Assembly: GCF_000384315.1 (NCBI RefSeq)
Contig: NZ_ARVW01000001.1
Coordinates: 8,167,001-8,231,000, forward strand
Source of the DNA: Amycolatopsis nigrescens CSC17Ta-90
GTDB taxonomy: Bacteria > Actinomycetota > Actinomycetes > Mycobacteriales > Pseudonocardiaceae
DNA length: 64,000 bases
Direction: 5' to 3'
The notes beneath the pieces are model-generated. The model was given only the letters and a program-made list of their open reading frames with translations. It had not been told where the DNA came from and searched no databases. Below, piece by piece: positions 8,277 through 16,562 of this stretch. A program made the translations under genes and the position numbers. Position 1 is the first letter of the stretch; every line of letters starts with the position of its first letter.

Positions 8277-9467
8277 ATGACCAAGAACAAGAACGTGCTG
8301 ATCTCCGGCGCGAGCATCGCCGGACCCGCGCTCGCCCACTGGCTCCCCCGGTACGGCTTCGACGTCACCGTGGTGGAACGGGCGCCGGAGCTGCGGCCGG
8401 GCGGGCACAACGTGGACTTCCGCGGCGACGTGCACCTGAACGTGCTGGAGCGGATGGGCATCCTCACCGACGTTCGCCAGATGCAGACCCACGGCGGAAA
8501 GCTCGTGGTCGTGGACGGCGCCGGGCGGCAGCTGGCCGCGCTGCCGTCGGAGTTCATGAGTGGCGCCGTCGAGATCGGTCGCGGCGACCTGGCCACCATC
8601 CTGTACGACCGGACCAAGCACCAAGCCGAGTACGTCTTCGGCGACTACCTCACGTCACTGACCGAAACCGCCGGCGGTGTGGACGTGACCTTCGACCGGG
8701 GCGCGCCGCGCACCTTCGATCTGGTGGTCGGCGCGGACGGCATGCACTCCGGCGTCCGCGCCCTCACCTTCGGCCCGGAGTCGCGGTTCACCAAGTTCCT
8801 CGGCTACTACACCGCGGGCGCCTCCGGGCCCAACCACCTCGACCTCGACCACACCTCGCTGCTCTACAACGAGCCCGGCCTCGGGGTCATGATCGGCAGC
8901 AACCGCGACCGCGACGAGGCGGGCCCGGGTTTCGTGTTCGCCTCCGAGCAGCTCGACTACGACCGGCACGACGTGGAGCAGCAGAAGAAGATCGTCGCCG
9001 ACCGCTTCCAGGGCGTCGGCTGGCTGACTCCCCGGCTGCTGGAGGACATGTGGGCCTCGCCGGACTTCTACTTCGACTCGATCAGCCAGATCCACCTCGA
9101 CCGCTTCTCGAAGGGCCGGGTGGCGCTGCTCGGGGACGCCGGTTACGGCGCCACCATGGGCGGTATGGGCACCGGGCTGGCCGTGGTCTGCGCCTACGTG
9201 CTGGCCGGTGAACTCGCCACCGCCGCCGGTGACCACCGGGTCGCGTTCGCCGCCTACGAGCGGCGGATCCGGGACTACGCCAAGGGCTGTCAGAAGATCT
9301 CCGGCAACGCGGGACCGTTCCTCGCACCGCCGACCGAGGCGAAGATCCGGCGACGCAACCGGGCCTACCGGCTGCTCTCCGCCAAGCCGCTGCAGAGCTT
9401 CTTCAACCGGTTGACCACCAAAGCCGCCACCAACCTCACCCTCCCCGACTACCTCACAGCCAAATAG
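8277..9467 (+). CDS. FAD-dependent monooxygenase (PHBH-fold)
   Basis: About 396 residues. The Rossmann opening is VLISGASIAGPALAHWL, a GxSxAG variant frequent in this class; the DG motif is VVGADGMHSGVR (about 150) and the GD motif is VALLGDAGYGATMGGMGTG (about 285). This is the group A flavin monooxygenase layout, which hydroxylates aromatic or polyketide-like substrates with NAD(P)H and O2. An ATG four codons upstream (8265) is possible; 8277 places the FAD motif at the usual distance. It lies alone, divergent from helY and convergent with an MDR dehydrogenase. The substrate is unknown. A role in antibiotic inactivation or catabolism is only an inference. Confidence 0.82.
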   Translation: MTKNKNVLISGASIAGPALAHWLPRYGFDVTVVERAPELRPGGHNVDFRGDVHLNVLERMGILTDVRQMQTHGGKLVVVDGAGRQLAALPSEFMSGAVEIGRGDLATILYDRTKHQAEYVFGDYLTSLTETAGGVDVTFDRGAPRTFDLVVGADGMHSGVRALTFGPESRFTKFLGYYTAGASGPNHLDLDHTSLLYNEPGLGVMIGSNRDRDEAGPGFVFASEQLDYDRHDVEQQKKIVADRFQGVGWLTPRLLEDMWASPDFYFDSISQIHLDRFSKGRVALLGDAGYGATMGGMGTGLAVVCAYVLAGELATAAGDHRVAFAAYERRIRDYAKGCQKISGNAGPFLAPPTEAKIRRRNRAYRLLSAKPLQSFFNRLTTKAATNLTLPDYLTAK

Positions 9468-9491
9468 CCGGCTTTTTGCCCACGGGGCGGG

Positions 9492-10463
9492 TCAGGTGAG
9501 CAGCAGGGTCTTGCCGGTGACCGCGCGGGCTTCTATCGCGGCGTGCGCGTCCGCGGCCATCTCCAGCGGGAAGCTCTGCCCGAGCAGCGGGTGGAACCGG
9601 CCCGCGGCGGCTTCGGCCAGCGCCCGGGTGGCCAGGAAGTTCACGCTCGCGCCGATGTTCGCGAGCTGCCCGACTCTGAGCACCGTCACCCCGTGCCTGG
9701 CCGCGGTCTCCGGGTGGATTTCGGTGAGCGACCCGGCCGCCGCGCCGTGCACGGAGAATCGGCCACCTCGCGCGGTCACCCCGAACCCGGCACGGCCGAT
9801 CTCCCCGCCGACCCCGTCGAACACCACGTCCGCCCCGGCTCCCCCGGTCAGCGCCATCACCTGCTCGGTCCAGTCCGGTTCGGTGTAGTCGACCACCGCC
9901 TCCGCCCCCAGCTCGCGGACCAGCTCGAGCTTGCGGGCCCCGCGGCCGGCACCGATCACCCTGGCGCCGGCCGCCCGCGCCAGTTGCACCAGCAGGCTGC
10001 CGAGGCCACCACCGGCGGCCTCGACGAGAACCCACTCGCCGGGACGGACATCGGCGGCATCGACCAGGCCCAGCGCGGTGCTGCCGTCGTGCATCAGCGC
10101 TGCCGCCTCGGGCAGCCCCAGCCCCTCCGGCACCAGGATCAGATCCTCGACGGCCACCACGGCACGCTCGGCATAGCGGCCGTCGCCGGTGACGACCCGC
10201 CGCCCGATCCACCCGGAATCGACCCCCTCGCCGACCGAATACACCAGCCCGGCGACCGCCCCGGTCGGCACGAACGGCGGCACCGGCAGCTCGGGCCCCG
10301 GCGAAAACCCGCGCCGCAGCTGGGTGTGCACGAAAACCACCGACACCACGGACGCGCCGACCACGACCTGGCCCGGACCGGCCACCGGGTCCGGCGCCTC
10401 CGTGGCCACCAGCACCTCCGGCGCACCGAACGCTGTCGCCTCTACTACTCGCATGCTGTCCAT
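9492..10463 (-). CDS. Zinc-independent MDR dehydrogenase / NADPH:quinone reductase-like
   Basis: About 323 residues from the ATG at 10463, which has a GGGACGGGGGA ribosome site; the open frame extends 20 codons further upstream without support. The N-terminal GroES-like domain is followed by the nucleotide-binding site VLVEAAGGGLGSLLVQLA and the segment AEAVVDYTEPDW, as in the quinone-oxidoreductase branch of medium-chain dehydrogenases. The catalytic zinc ligands of alcohol dehydrogenases are absent. It should reduce quinones or enones with NADPH in the cytoplasm. Part of the three-gene insert between helY and tatC. Confidence 0.83.
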   Translation of the reverse strand: MDSMRVVEATAFGAPEVLVATEAPDPVAGPGQVVVGASVVSVVFVHTQLRRGFSPGPELPVPPFVPTGAVAGLVYSVGEGVDSGWIGRRVVTGDGRYAERAVVAVEDLILVPEGLGLPEAAALMHDGSTALGLVDAADVRPGEWVLVEAAGGGLGSLLVQLARAAGARVIGAGRGARKLELVRELGAEAVVDYTEPDWTEQVMALTGGAGADVVFDGVGGEIGRAGFGVTARGGRFSVHGAAAGSLTEIHPETAARHGVTVLRVGQLANIGASVNFLATRALAEAAAGRFHPLLGQSFPLEMAADAHAAIEARAVTGKTLLLT

Positions 10464-10539
10464 TCCCCCGTCCCTGACCGCCGTTCGTGGAAAGCCTCGG
10501 ACCTGAAGCGAACTGGAGGTCAATCGCTGGTGACCCGGA

Positions 10540-11421
10540 TCACCCGACGACGGTCAGCGCATCCGGCACGCAGCGCAGCGACACCGGCAAGGTACCGAGC
10601 GGTTCCCCGTCCGCGTAGGCGGGCCAGCTCGCACCGGCCACGCTGATCTCCCGCGCGCGCAGCGTCCGCACGCCGGGCCGTTCCACATGCCGCCCGGTGC
10701 GCAGGCTCGGCAGGATGCGCAGCAGCTCGCCACGGCCGGCCTTGCCGACCACGGTGACGTCGAACAGGCCGTCGTCCGGCTCGGCGCCGGGACAGATCGG
10801 GATACCGCCGCCGTACCAGGCGGTGTTGCCGACCGCGACCAGCATCGCGTCCAGCTCCAGCAGCTCGGTTTCGGTCTCGACGGTCACCGGGCCCGCGCGA
10901 AAGGAGGCCAGCTCGGCCAGGATCGCCAGGTCGTACCGCCGGGGCCCGGACGGCCAGCGCATCCGGTTGGCGCGGGCGTTCACCGCGGCGTCGAAGCCGG
11001 AGCACAGCACCGTGGCGAACCAGGTGCCGGCCACCCGGCCGAGGTCGATCCGCCGCCTGCGCCCGGACCGCAACGCCGCCACCAGCTCGGCCACCGCGGC
11101 CAGCGGGTCCGGCGGCACCCCGAGCGCCCTGGCCAGGTCGTTGCCGGTGCCGGAGGGCACCAGCGCGAGCGCCACGTCGGTCCCGGCGCAGAACTGCACC
11201 CCCTGATGCGCGGCACCGTCCCCGCCGAGCACCACCAGCACGTCCAGCCCGTCCGAATGCGAACGGGCCATCAGTGCCCTGGACTCCTCAACCGTGTTCG
11301 CCACCAGCAGGTCCAGCCGGTCAACCTCGGCGCGGAGCCGCTGCGCCACCGTGCCCGCGATCCTGGCCGCCGCGCCGTGTCCCGAAGCAGGGTGCACGGC
11401 GAGAGCCGCGTGAATACCCAC
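10540..11421 (-). CDS. Diacylglycerol/lipid kinase (DagK family)
   Basis: 293 residues, the usual length. Diagnostic ATP-cone motifs are VLGGDGAAHQGV (about 66) and LVPSGTGNDLARALG (about 88), followed by the beta-sandwich domain with SGFDAAVN and the ending FPRG-type SLRCVPDALTVVG. It should phosphorylate a membrane lipid such as diacylglycerol at the cytoplasmic face. The start lies only 7 bp from the tatC stop, so it is co-transcribed with tat and perhaps paf genes. A second kinase of this family is fused to a PAP2 domain at 16563-18065. Confidence 0.88.
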   Translation of the reverse strand: MGIHAALAVHPASGHGAAARIAGTVAQRLRAEVDRLDLLVANTVEESRALMARSHSDGLDVLVVLGGDGAAHQGVQFCAGTDVALALVPSGTGNDLARALGVPPDPLAAVAELVAALRSGRRRRIDLGRVAGTWFATVLCSGFDAAVNARANRMRWPSGPRRYDLAILAELASFRAGPVTVETETELLELDAMLVAVGNTAWYGGGIPICPGAEPDDGLFDVTVVGKAGRGELLRILPSLRTGRHVERPGVRTLRAREISVAGASWPAYADGEPLGTLPVSLRCVPDALTVVG

Positions 11422-11428
11422 TCGCGGA

Positions 11429-12424
11429 TCAGGTCACGTCGTCGGTGCTCGGCTTGCCGCCGGGCTTGGTGGCCGCGGGTGCCGTGGTGTCGGCGGTGTC
11501 GGTGTCCGTGCTGTCTTCGACCGTGCTGGGCGTGTAGTCGAAGGGCGCCGCCTCGTCGTCGGCGAGCTGGTCCCAGCCCTCCTCCTTGCGCAGCCGGTCC
11601 TTCTTCCGGTCGTGCAGCCTGGCGAGCTGAATGGCGAACTCGTTCAACACGCACAACGCACCGGCCAGCGCCAGCATGGAGAACGGGTCGTTACCGGGCG
11701 TGGCGAAGGCCGCGAAGACGAACAGCCCCATGATCAGGCCGCGGCGCCACTTCTTGAGCTGCTGGTACTTCACCGCCCCGACCCGGTTCAGCATCACCAC
11801 CAGCAGCGGCAGCTCGAAGCTGACCCCGAAGATCAGCAGCAACGCCAGGATGAACGAGATGTACTTGCTACCGGACAGCGCCGTGGTGAAGTTGTCCGCG
11901 CCGAAGCCGACCAGGAACTGCAGGGCGTTCGGCACCAGCAGGTACGCCAGCACAGCGCCGGCGCCGAAGAGCACGGTCGCGAAACCGACGAAGGTCATCG
12001 CGTACTTGCGTTCCTTGGCGTACAGGCCCGGCGCGATGAACGCCCAGATCTGGTACAGCCAGCCCGGCCCGACCAGCACCATGCCCGCCGCGATACCGAC
12101 CTTCAGCCGGATCAGGAAGACCTCGAACGGCTCGGTCTGCAGCAGCGTGCACTCCTGGCCGGGAAAGACCGCCCTGGACGTCGGCGGCAGGGCGCAGTAC
12201 GGGCCGGTCATGATGTGGCCGAGCGAAGGGATCGGCCCCACGTTCGTGCCGAACCAGATGAAGCCCAGAATTCCGCCGGCGAGCACGAACATGATCGCGA
12301 AGGCGAGCCGCCTGCGGAACTCGTAAATGTGCTCGATGAGGGTCATCGTGCCGTCGGGGTTGTGCCGACGGCTGCGCTTGCGCCGCTTACCTCGGCGCGG
12401 GGACGAGGTTCCTGGATCCACCAC
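11429..12424 (-). CDS. tatC: Sec-independent translocase subunit TatC
   Basis: 331 residues. A basic N-terminal tail (residues 1-24) precedes the conserved first cytoplasmic region MTLIEHIYEFRRRL, with the family Glu that contacts the twin-arginine signal. Six membrane spans follow, with FxKxE-type APGLYAKERKY between spans 2 and 3. The long charged C-terminal tail (about 265-331) is typical of actinobacteria. With TatA (17 bp upstream) it forms the core translocon for folded proteins; no TatB is visible here. A likely Tat client is encoded at 36420-37529. Confidence 0.94.
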   Translation of the reverse strand: MVDPGTSSPRRGKRRKRSRRHNPDGTMTLIEHIYEFRRRLAFAIMFVLAGGILGFIWFGTNVGPIPSLGHIMTGPYCALPPTSRAVFPGQECTLLQTEPFEVFLIRLKVGIAAGMVLVGPGWLYQIWAFIAPGLYAKERKYAMTFVGFATVLFGAGAVLAYLLVPNALQFLVGFGADNFTTALSGSKYISFILALLLIFGVSFELPLLVVMLNRVGAVKYQQLKKWRRGLIMGLFVFAAFATPGNDPFSMLALAGALCVLNEFAIQLARLHDRKKDRLRKEEGWDQLADDEAAPFDYTPSTVEDSTDTDTADTTAPAATKPGGKPSTDDVT

Positions 12425-12441
12425 TGAAGGATCCGTTCCCG

Positions 12442-12759
12442 TCAGCTGGCGTTCTTCTGCGCCGGATCCGCGGCCTGCTGCTTCTTCAGCTCGTCCAGCT
12501 GGCGCTGGAGGTCAGCGACCTGCTGGTCGGTGCCTGCGGCCTGCGGAGTGGAGGCCGGCAACGCCTTTGTCTCGGCGTCTTCAGCAGGCTTGTCCTTGTC
12601 TTCGGCGGCCTCGCCCTTCATGTCCTTGGTCTCGGCCTTGAAGATCTTCATGGACTTGCCGATGGACCTCGCCGCGTCCGGCAGCCGCTTCGCACCGAAC
12701 AGCAGCACCACAACAAGGACCAGAATAATCAAGTGCCACGGCTGCAGCCCGTTCAGCAT
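12442..12759 (-). CDS. tatA: Sec-independent translocase subunit TatA
   Basis: 105 residues from the ATG at 12759, chosen because GGAGG stands 6-8 nt upstream and the protein then starts right before the hydrophobic helix ([15 protein letters not shown]). The hinge and amphipathic helix [19 protein letters not shown] are classic TatA. The tail is charged and coiled, rich in Lys, Asp and Gln. It oligomerises in the membrane to form the passage for folded Tat substrates received by TatC. Confidence 0.94.
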   Translation of the reverse strand: MLNGLQPWHLIILVLVVVLLFGAKRLPDAARSIGKSMKIFKAETKDMKGEAAEDKDKPAEDAETKALPASTPQAAGTDQQVADLQRQLDELKKQQAADPAQKNAS

Positions 12760-12790
12760 CGGTGGCCTCCCATCTTCGTCTGTACAGATC

Positions 12791-13009
12791 TTACGTTGCT
12801 GACGCGTCGCGGCGCTGCTGGATCGCCACGCGTATTGCGGCCGAGCGGGCCCGCAGCAGTCCGGCCTTGTCCTGGGTGTCCGTAGCAACCATGCTCATGG
12901 TGTGGCGGAACCGGCGCAAGAGCCGAAAGATGCGGGTGAGCAACACTCCGAGTAGAAGAATCCCCAGAACGGCGAGCGCGATGCTCGGCAAATAGGACAC
13001 GTCGGACAC
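12791..13009 (-). CDS. Small single-pass membrane protein between pafC and tatA
   Basis: 72 residues from a GTG at 13009, with GGAAG about 10 nt upstream. The pafC stop ends at 13011, leaving a 1-bp gap, so translation is probably coupled. One transmembrane helix (about residues 5-27, [19 protein letters not shown]) is followed by a basic amphipathic stretch ([12 protein letters not shown]) and a cytoplasmic helical tail ending QQRRDASAT. No family is recognised. Its place inside the pafC-tatA stretch suggests co-expression with the PafBC regulators and the Tat export genes. Confidence 0.7.
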   Translation of the reverse strand: MSDVSYLPSIALAVLGILLLGVLLTRIFRLLRRFRHTMSMVATDTQDKAGLLRARSAAIRVAIQQRRDASAT

Positions 13010-13010
13010 C

Positions 13011-13991
13011 TTACTGCTTCCATGTTGACGGAACGTGAAGTCCCCGGGCCAAGGCGTCGGACGCGCGCCGACGAACAGCCTCCGCCAGCTCGGCCGGACG
13101 CTCCACCTGGACCTCACCGCCAAGGCTGAGCACCAGCCGGACCATCCAGGACTCGTCGCCGTAGCGCATCCGCACCCGCAGCCTCCCACCGTCCAGCTCG
13201 GCCAGCTCCTCCGAGGGGTAATACTCGGCCACCCACCTCGCGTCCGGATCCAGGACCAGTTCGGCCACCGGCTGCTCGGGCCGCGCAGAGAACACCCCGT
13301 CCGAGATATCGGTCGGCTCCGCGTGCGCCGGCGGCACCGCCGGCTCGTCCAGCACCCGCAGGTCGTCGATCCGATCCAGGCGGAACAGCCGGACCCCCTC
13401 CGCCCGGCGGCACCAAGCCTCCAGATAGCCGACGGCCTGCACGATCAGCAGCCGCATCGGGTCCACGGTCCGCTCGGTGATCTGATCCTTCGACGCGGTG
13501 TAGTAGCGGATCCGGAGCGCACGCCGCGCCTTCATCGCGTCCTGCACGGCCTGCCTCGTCCTGGCGGTGCTCGCCGCTTCACGAACCGCCTTTCCGACCA
13601 CCACGCCGGAAGGCTGCGCCTGGCCGGCGGCGGTTTCGATCTTCGCGATCGTGCGGTGCACGGCGTCCGCGTCCACCACGCCCGGTGTCTCGGCCAGCGC
13701 GCGCAGGGCGACCAGCAACGCCGTCGCCTCACCGCCGGTAAGCCGCAGCGGCCTGCTCATCCCTGCGTCGTAGGTGACCGTGACGGTGTCGCCCTCGAAG
13801 GACAGGTCGATCAGGTCACCGGGACCGTAGCCGGGCAGGCCGCACATCCACAGCAGCTCGAGGTCCTTGCGCAGCTGCCGCGGGGAGACGTCGAAGTCCC
13901 GTGCCGCCTCGTCGATCTCGATCCCCGGCCTGGCCAGCAGGTACGGCACCAGAGCGAGCAGCCTCGGCATCCGCTCGGAGGAACCGCTCAC
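13011..13991 (-). CDS. pafC: WYL-domain regulator PafC
   Basis: About 326 residues from GTG 13991, which overlaps the pafB stop (GTGA) and has GGAGG upstream. The open frame continues further upstream only inside pafB. An N-terminal winged HTH (RMPRLLALVPYLLARPG, then SPRQLRKDLELLWMCG) is followed by the central WYL domain (LRIRYYTASKDQ ... VGYLEAWCRRA) and a WCX C-terminal domain. With PafB it forms the heterodimeric transcriptional activator of the RecA-independent DNA-damage response in mycobacteria. The name refers to its proteasome neighbourhood, not to a direct role in degradation. Confidence 0.93.
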   Translation of the reverse strand: MSGSSERMPRLLALVPYLLARPGIEIDEAARDFDVSPRQLRKDLELLWMCGLPGYGPGDLIDLSFEGDTVTVTYDAGMSRPLRLTGGEATALLVALRALAETPGVVDADAVHRTIAKIETAAGQAQPSGVVVGKAVREAASTARTRQAVQDAMKARRALRIRYYTASKDQITERTVDPMRLLIVQAVGYLEAWCRRAEGVRLFRLDRIDDLRVLDEPAVPPAHAEPTDISDGVFSARPEQPVAELVLDPDARWVAEYYPSEELAELDGGRLRVRMRYGDESWMVRLVLSLGGEVQVERPAELAEAVRRRASDALARGLHVPSTWKQ

Positions 13992-14968
13992 GGCCTGCCT
14001 CCGTGGTGCACGATGGCCTCCAGCCGATCGCGCACCGACTTCGCCAGCACGTCGGGTTCGAGCACCAGCACGTCGGGGCCGTGCCCGGCGATCCAGTCCG
14101 CCGCGCTCTCCGGCGCGAACAGCTCGATCTCGGCCAGGTCGCCGTCCACCCCGTCCACGGCAAGCCTGCCGACCAGCTTCGCGTGCCGCCGGACCCCGGC
14201 CGCCCGCCGGTCGGCGATCCACACCGTCGCGGTCGCCACCGGCGTCGGGTCCTGGTCTCCGGTCACGGCCACGAACTCCAGCAGGTTCACGTCCTCCGGA
14301 CGGCGCACCTCGCCCGGCTTGCCGACCGTGCGCACGTCACCGCTGACCCTGGACAGCCGGAAGCAGCGCGGCGCCTGCCGGTCCCGGTCGTGGCCGATCA
14401 CGTACCAGCGCGCCTTCCAGGACACCACGCCCCACGGCTCGAGGGTGCGCATCAGCCGGTCCGGCGAGCCCGACCGGCGGTACTGGAAGCTGACCGCCTG
14501 CCGGTTCTGCACCGCGGCCAGCAACGGGGAGAACGCGGACTCGGCCCGCACCCTGGACTCGACCACGGTCGGCGCGCCGTTCTCCACCTCGACCCCGGCC
14601 GCGCGCAGCTTCACCAGCGCGCCCTGCGCCTGCCCGGTCAGCTCCGGCGAGTCCCACAGCCGGACGGCCAGTCCGACCGCGGTCGCCTCGTCCGGCGCCA
14701 GCTCGATCTCGCCGAGCTCGTAGTCGCGACGGGCGATCCGGTAGCCCTCCACCGAGTCGAAACTCGAGTTTCGGCCCGTCTCCAGCGGAATGCCCAGCTC
14801 GCGCAGCTCGGTCTTGTCCCGCTCGAACATCCGGAAGAACGCCTCGTCGCTGACCGCGTCGGCATACCCGGGCACGATGCCGCGAATCCGCTCGGCGGTC
14901 AGATACTGCCGGGTGGACAGCAGCGCGAGCACCAGGTTGACCAAGCGTTCGGCGCGGGCGGTGGACAC
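13988..14968 (-). CDS. pafB: WYL-domain regulator PafB
   Basis: 326 residues starting at GTG 14968. Winged HTH at the N-terminus (RLVNLVLALLSTRQYLTAERI ...), then a WYL domain (VSFQYRRSG, WGVVSWKARWYVIGHDRDR) and the C-terminal WCX region. PafB and PafC are homologous to each other and lie in one coupled unit, as in most actinobacteria. The WYL domain is thought to sense a nucleic-acid ligand produced by DNA damage. It lies 84 bp downstream of pafA on the same strand. Confidence 0.93.
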   Translation of the reverse strand: MSTARAERLVNLVLALLSTRQYLTAERIRGIVPGYADAVSDEAFFRMFERDKTELRELGIPLETGRNSSFDSVEGYRIARRDYELGEIELAPDEATAVGLAVRLWDSPELTGQAQGALVKLRAAGVEVENGAPTVVESRVRAESAFSPLLAAVQNRQAVSFQYRRSGSPDRLMRTLEPWGVVSWKARWYVIGHDRDRQAPRCFRLSRVSGDVRTVGKPGEVRRPEDVNLLEFVAVTGDQDPTPVATATVWIADRRAAGVRRHAKLVGRLAVDGVDGDLAEIELFAPESAADWIAGHGPDVLVLEPDVLAKSVRDRLEAIVHHGGRP

Positions 14969-15052
14969 GAGTCCACAGTAACTCGGACCGGCGAACCCGA
15001 TCGTGACCGGTGCACGCGCGTCGGCTTCTTTCGCACCAGCGCGAACAGGCGG

Positions 15053-16411
15053 TTACAGAGAGCCGATCAGGCGCTCCACCCGTTCGTCCACCGACCGGAA
15101 CGGGTCCTTGCACAGCACGGTGCGCTGCGCCTGGTCGTTCAGCTTGAGGTGCACCCAGTCCACGGTGAAGTCCCGCCCGGCGGCCTGCGCGGCGGCGATG
15201 AAGTCACCGCGCAGCTTGGCCCTGGTGGTCTGCGGCGGGGTGTCCTTCGCCAGCTCGATCTCGCCGTCGTCGGTCACCCGGCGGACCAGGCCCTTGCGCT
15301 GCAGCAGGTCGAAGATGCCCCGGCCGCGCCGGATGTCGTGATAGGCGAGGTCCAGCTGCGCGATCCGCGGGCTGGACAGGTCCAGGTTGTGCTTGCTGCG
15401 GTAGCGCTCCACCAGCCGGTGCTTGATCGCCCAGTCGATCTCGGTGTCGATCTTGCTGAAGTCCTGCTGCTCCACCGCGTCCAGCGCGCGGCCCCACAGC
15501 TCCAGCACCCGCTGCGCGGTCGGCCCCGACTCGTTCGTCTTCACGTGCTGCACGGCGCGGGCGTAGTACTCGCGCTGGATTTCCAGCGCCGACGCCTCCC
15601 GGCCGCCGGCCAGCCGCACCTGACGGCGGCCGGTCAGGTCGTGGCTGATCTCCCGGATCGCCCGGATCGGGTTGTCCAGGGTGAAGTCCCGGAACTGCAC
15701 GCCCTGCTCGATCATCTCCAGGACCAGGTTCGCCGCACCCACCTTGAGCAGGGTGGTCGGCTCGGCCATGTTCGAGTCGCCGACGATCACGTGCAGCCGC
15801 CGGTACCGCTCGGCGTCCGCATGCGGCTCGTCCCTGGTGTTGATGATCGGCCGCGAGCGGGTTGTGGCGCTCGACACACCCTCCCAGATGTGTTCCGCCC
15901 GCTGGGAAAGGCAGTACACCGCGCCACGCGGAGTCTGCAGCACCTTGCCCGCCCCGCAGATCAGCTGCCGGGTGACCAGGAAGGGCAGCAGCACATCCGC
16001 GATCCTGGAGAACTCACCCGCCCTGGTGACCAGGTAGTTCTCGTGGCAGCCGTAGGAGTTGCCCGCCGAGTCGGTGTTGTTCTTGAACAGGAAGATGTCC
16101 CCGCCGATGCCCTCGTCGGCCAGCCTGCGCTCGGCGTCGACCAGCAGATCCTCCAGGATCCGCTCACCCGCCTTGTCATGCGTGACCAGCTGGGTGAGGT
16201 CGTCACATTCCGCCGTCGCGTACTCCGGGTGCGAGCCCACGTCCAGGTAGAGCCGTGACCCGTTGCTCAGGAACACGTTGGACGAGCGTCCCCAGGACAC
16301 CACGCGCCGAAACAAGTACCTGGCAACCTCGTCCGGAGAAAGCCTCCGCTGACCATGAAACGTGCACGTGACCCCGAACTCGGTCTCGATGCCAAAGATC
16401 CGCCGCTGCAT
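15053..16411 (-). CDS. pafA: Pup-protein ligase PafA
   Basis: 452 residues, matching M. tuberculosis PafA in length. The glutamine-synthetase-like core starts [11 protein letters not shown], with Glu9 as a metal ligand. [15 protein letters not shown] contains Asp57, the catalytic Asp that activates the Pup C-terminus attack. [19 protein letters not shown] and [19 protein letters not shown] are signature stretches. PafA uses ATP to phosphorylate the C-terminal Glu of deamidated Pup and joins it to a lysine of the target. No Shine-Dalgarno precedes the ATG, while a -10-like hexamer lies 6 nt upstream, which suggests a leaderless message. Confidence 0.96.
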   Translation of the reverse strand: MQRRIFGIETEFGVTCTFHGQRRLSPDEVARYLFRRVVSWGRSSNVFLSNGSRLYLDVGSHPEYATAECDDLTQLVTHDKAGERILEDLLVDAERRLADEGIGGDIFLFKNNTDSAGNSYGCHENYLVTRAGEFSRIADVLLPFLVTRQLICGAGKVLQTPRGAVYCLSQRAEHIWEGVSSATTRSRPIINTRDEPHADAERYRRLHVIVGDSNMAEPTTLLKVGAANLVLEMIEQGVQFRDFTLDNPIRAIREISHDLTGRRQVRLAGGREASALEIQREYYARAVQHVKTNESGPTAQRVLELWGRALDAVEQQDFSKIDTEIDWAIKHRLVERYRSKHNLDLSSPRIAQLDLAYHDIRRGRGIFDLLQRKGLVRRVTDDGEIELAKDTPPQTTRAKLRGDFIAAAQAAGRDFTVDWVHLKLNDQAQRTVLCKDPFRSVDERVERLIGSL

Positions 16412-16417
16412 TACTCA

Positions 16418-16423
16418 AGACTA
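16418..16423 (-). promoter_or_regulatory. -10-like element for a leaderless pafA transcript
   Basis: On the minus strand TAGTCT ends exactly 6 nt before the pafA ATG, which would place the transcription start at or next to the A of the start codon. There is no purine-rich ribosome site in those 6 nt, and no clear -35 box was found. Leaderless starts are common in actinobacteria. Confidence 0.35.
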
Positions 16424-16562
16424 GGCGCTACACCCCCGTGCATGATGCGCCGTTCGGGGATCGACACGCGGTGAGCTACGTTGCTGCCAGTGATCCGCCT
16501 GCGAAGACGCCCCTGGTGACGATCCACCAGGTGCTCTCAATCGCGCGTTTGGAGTAACCACT

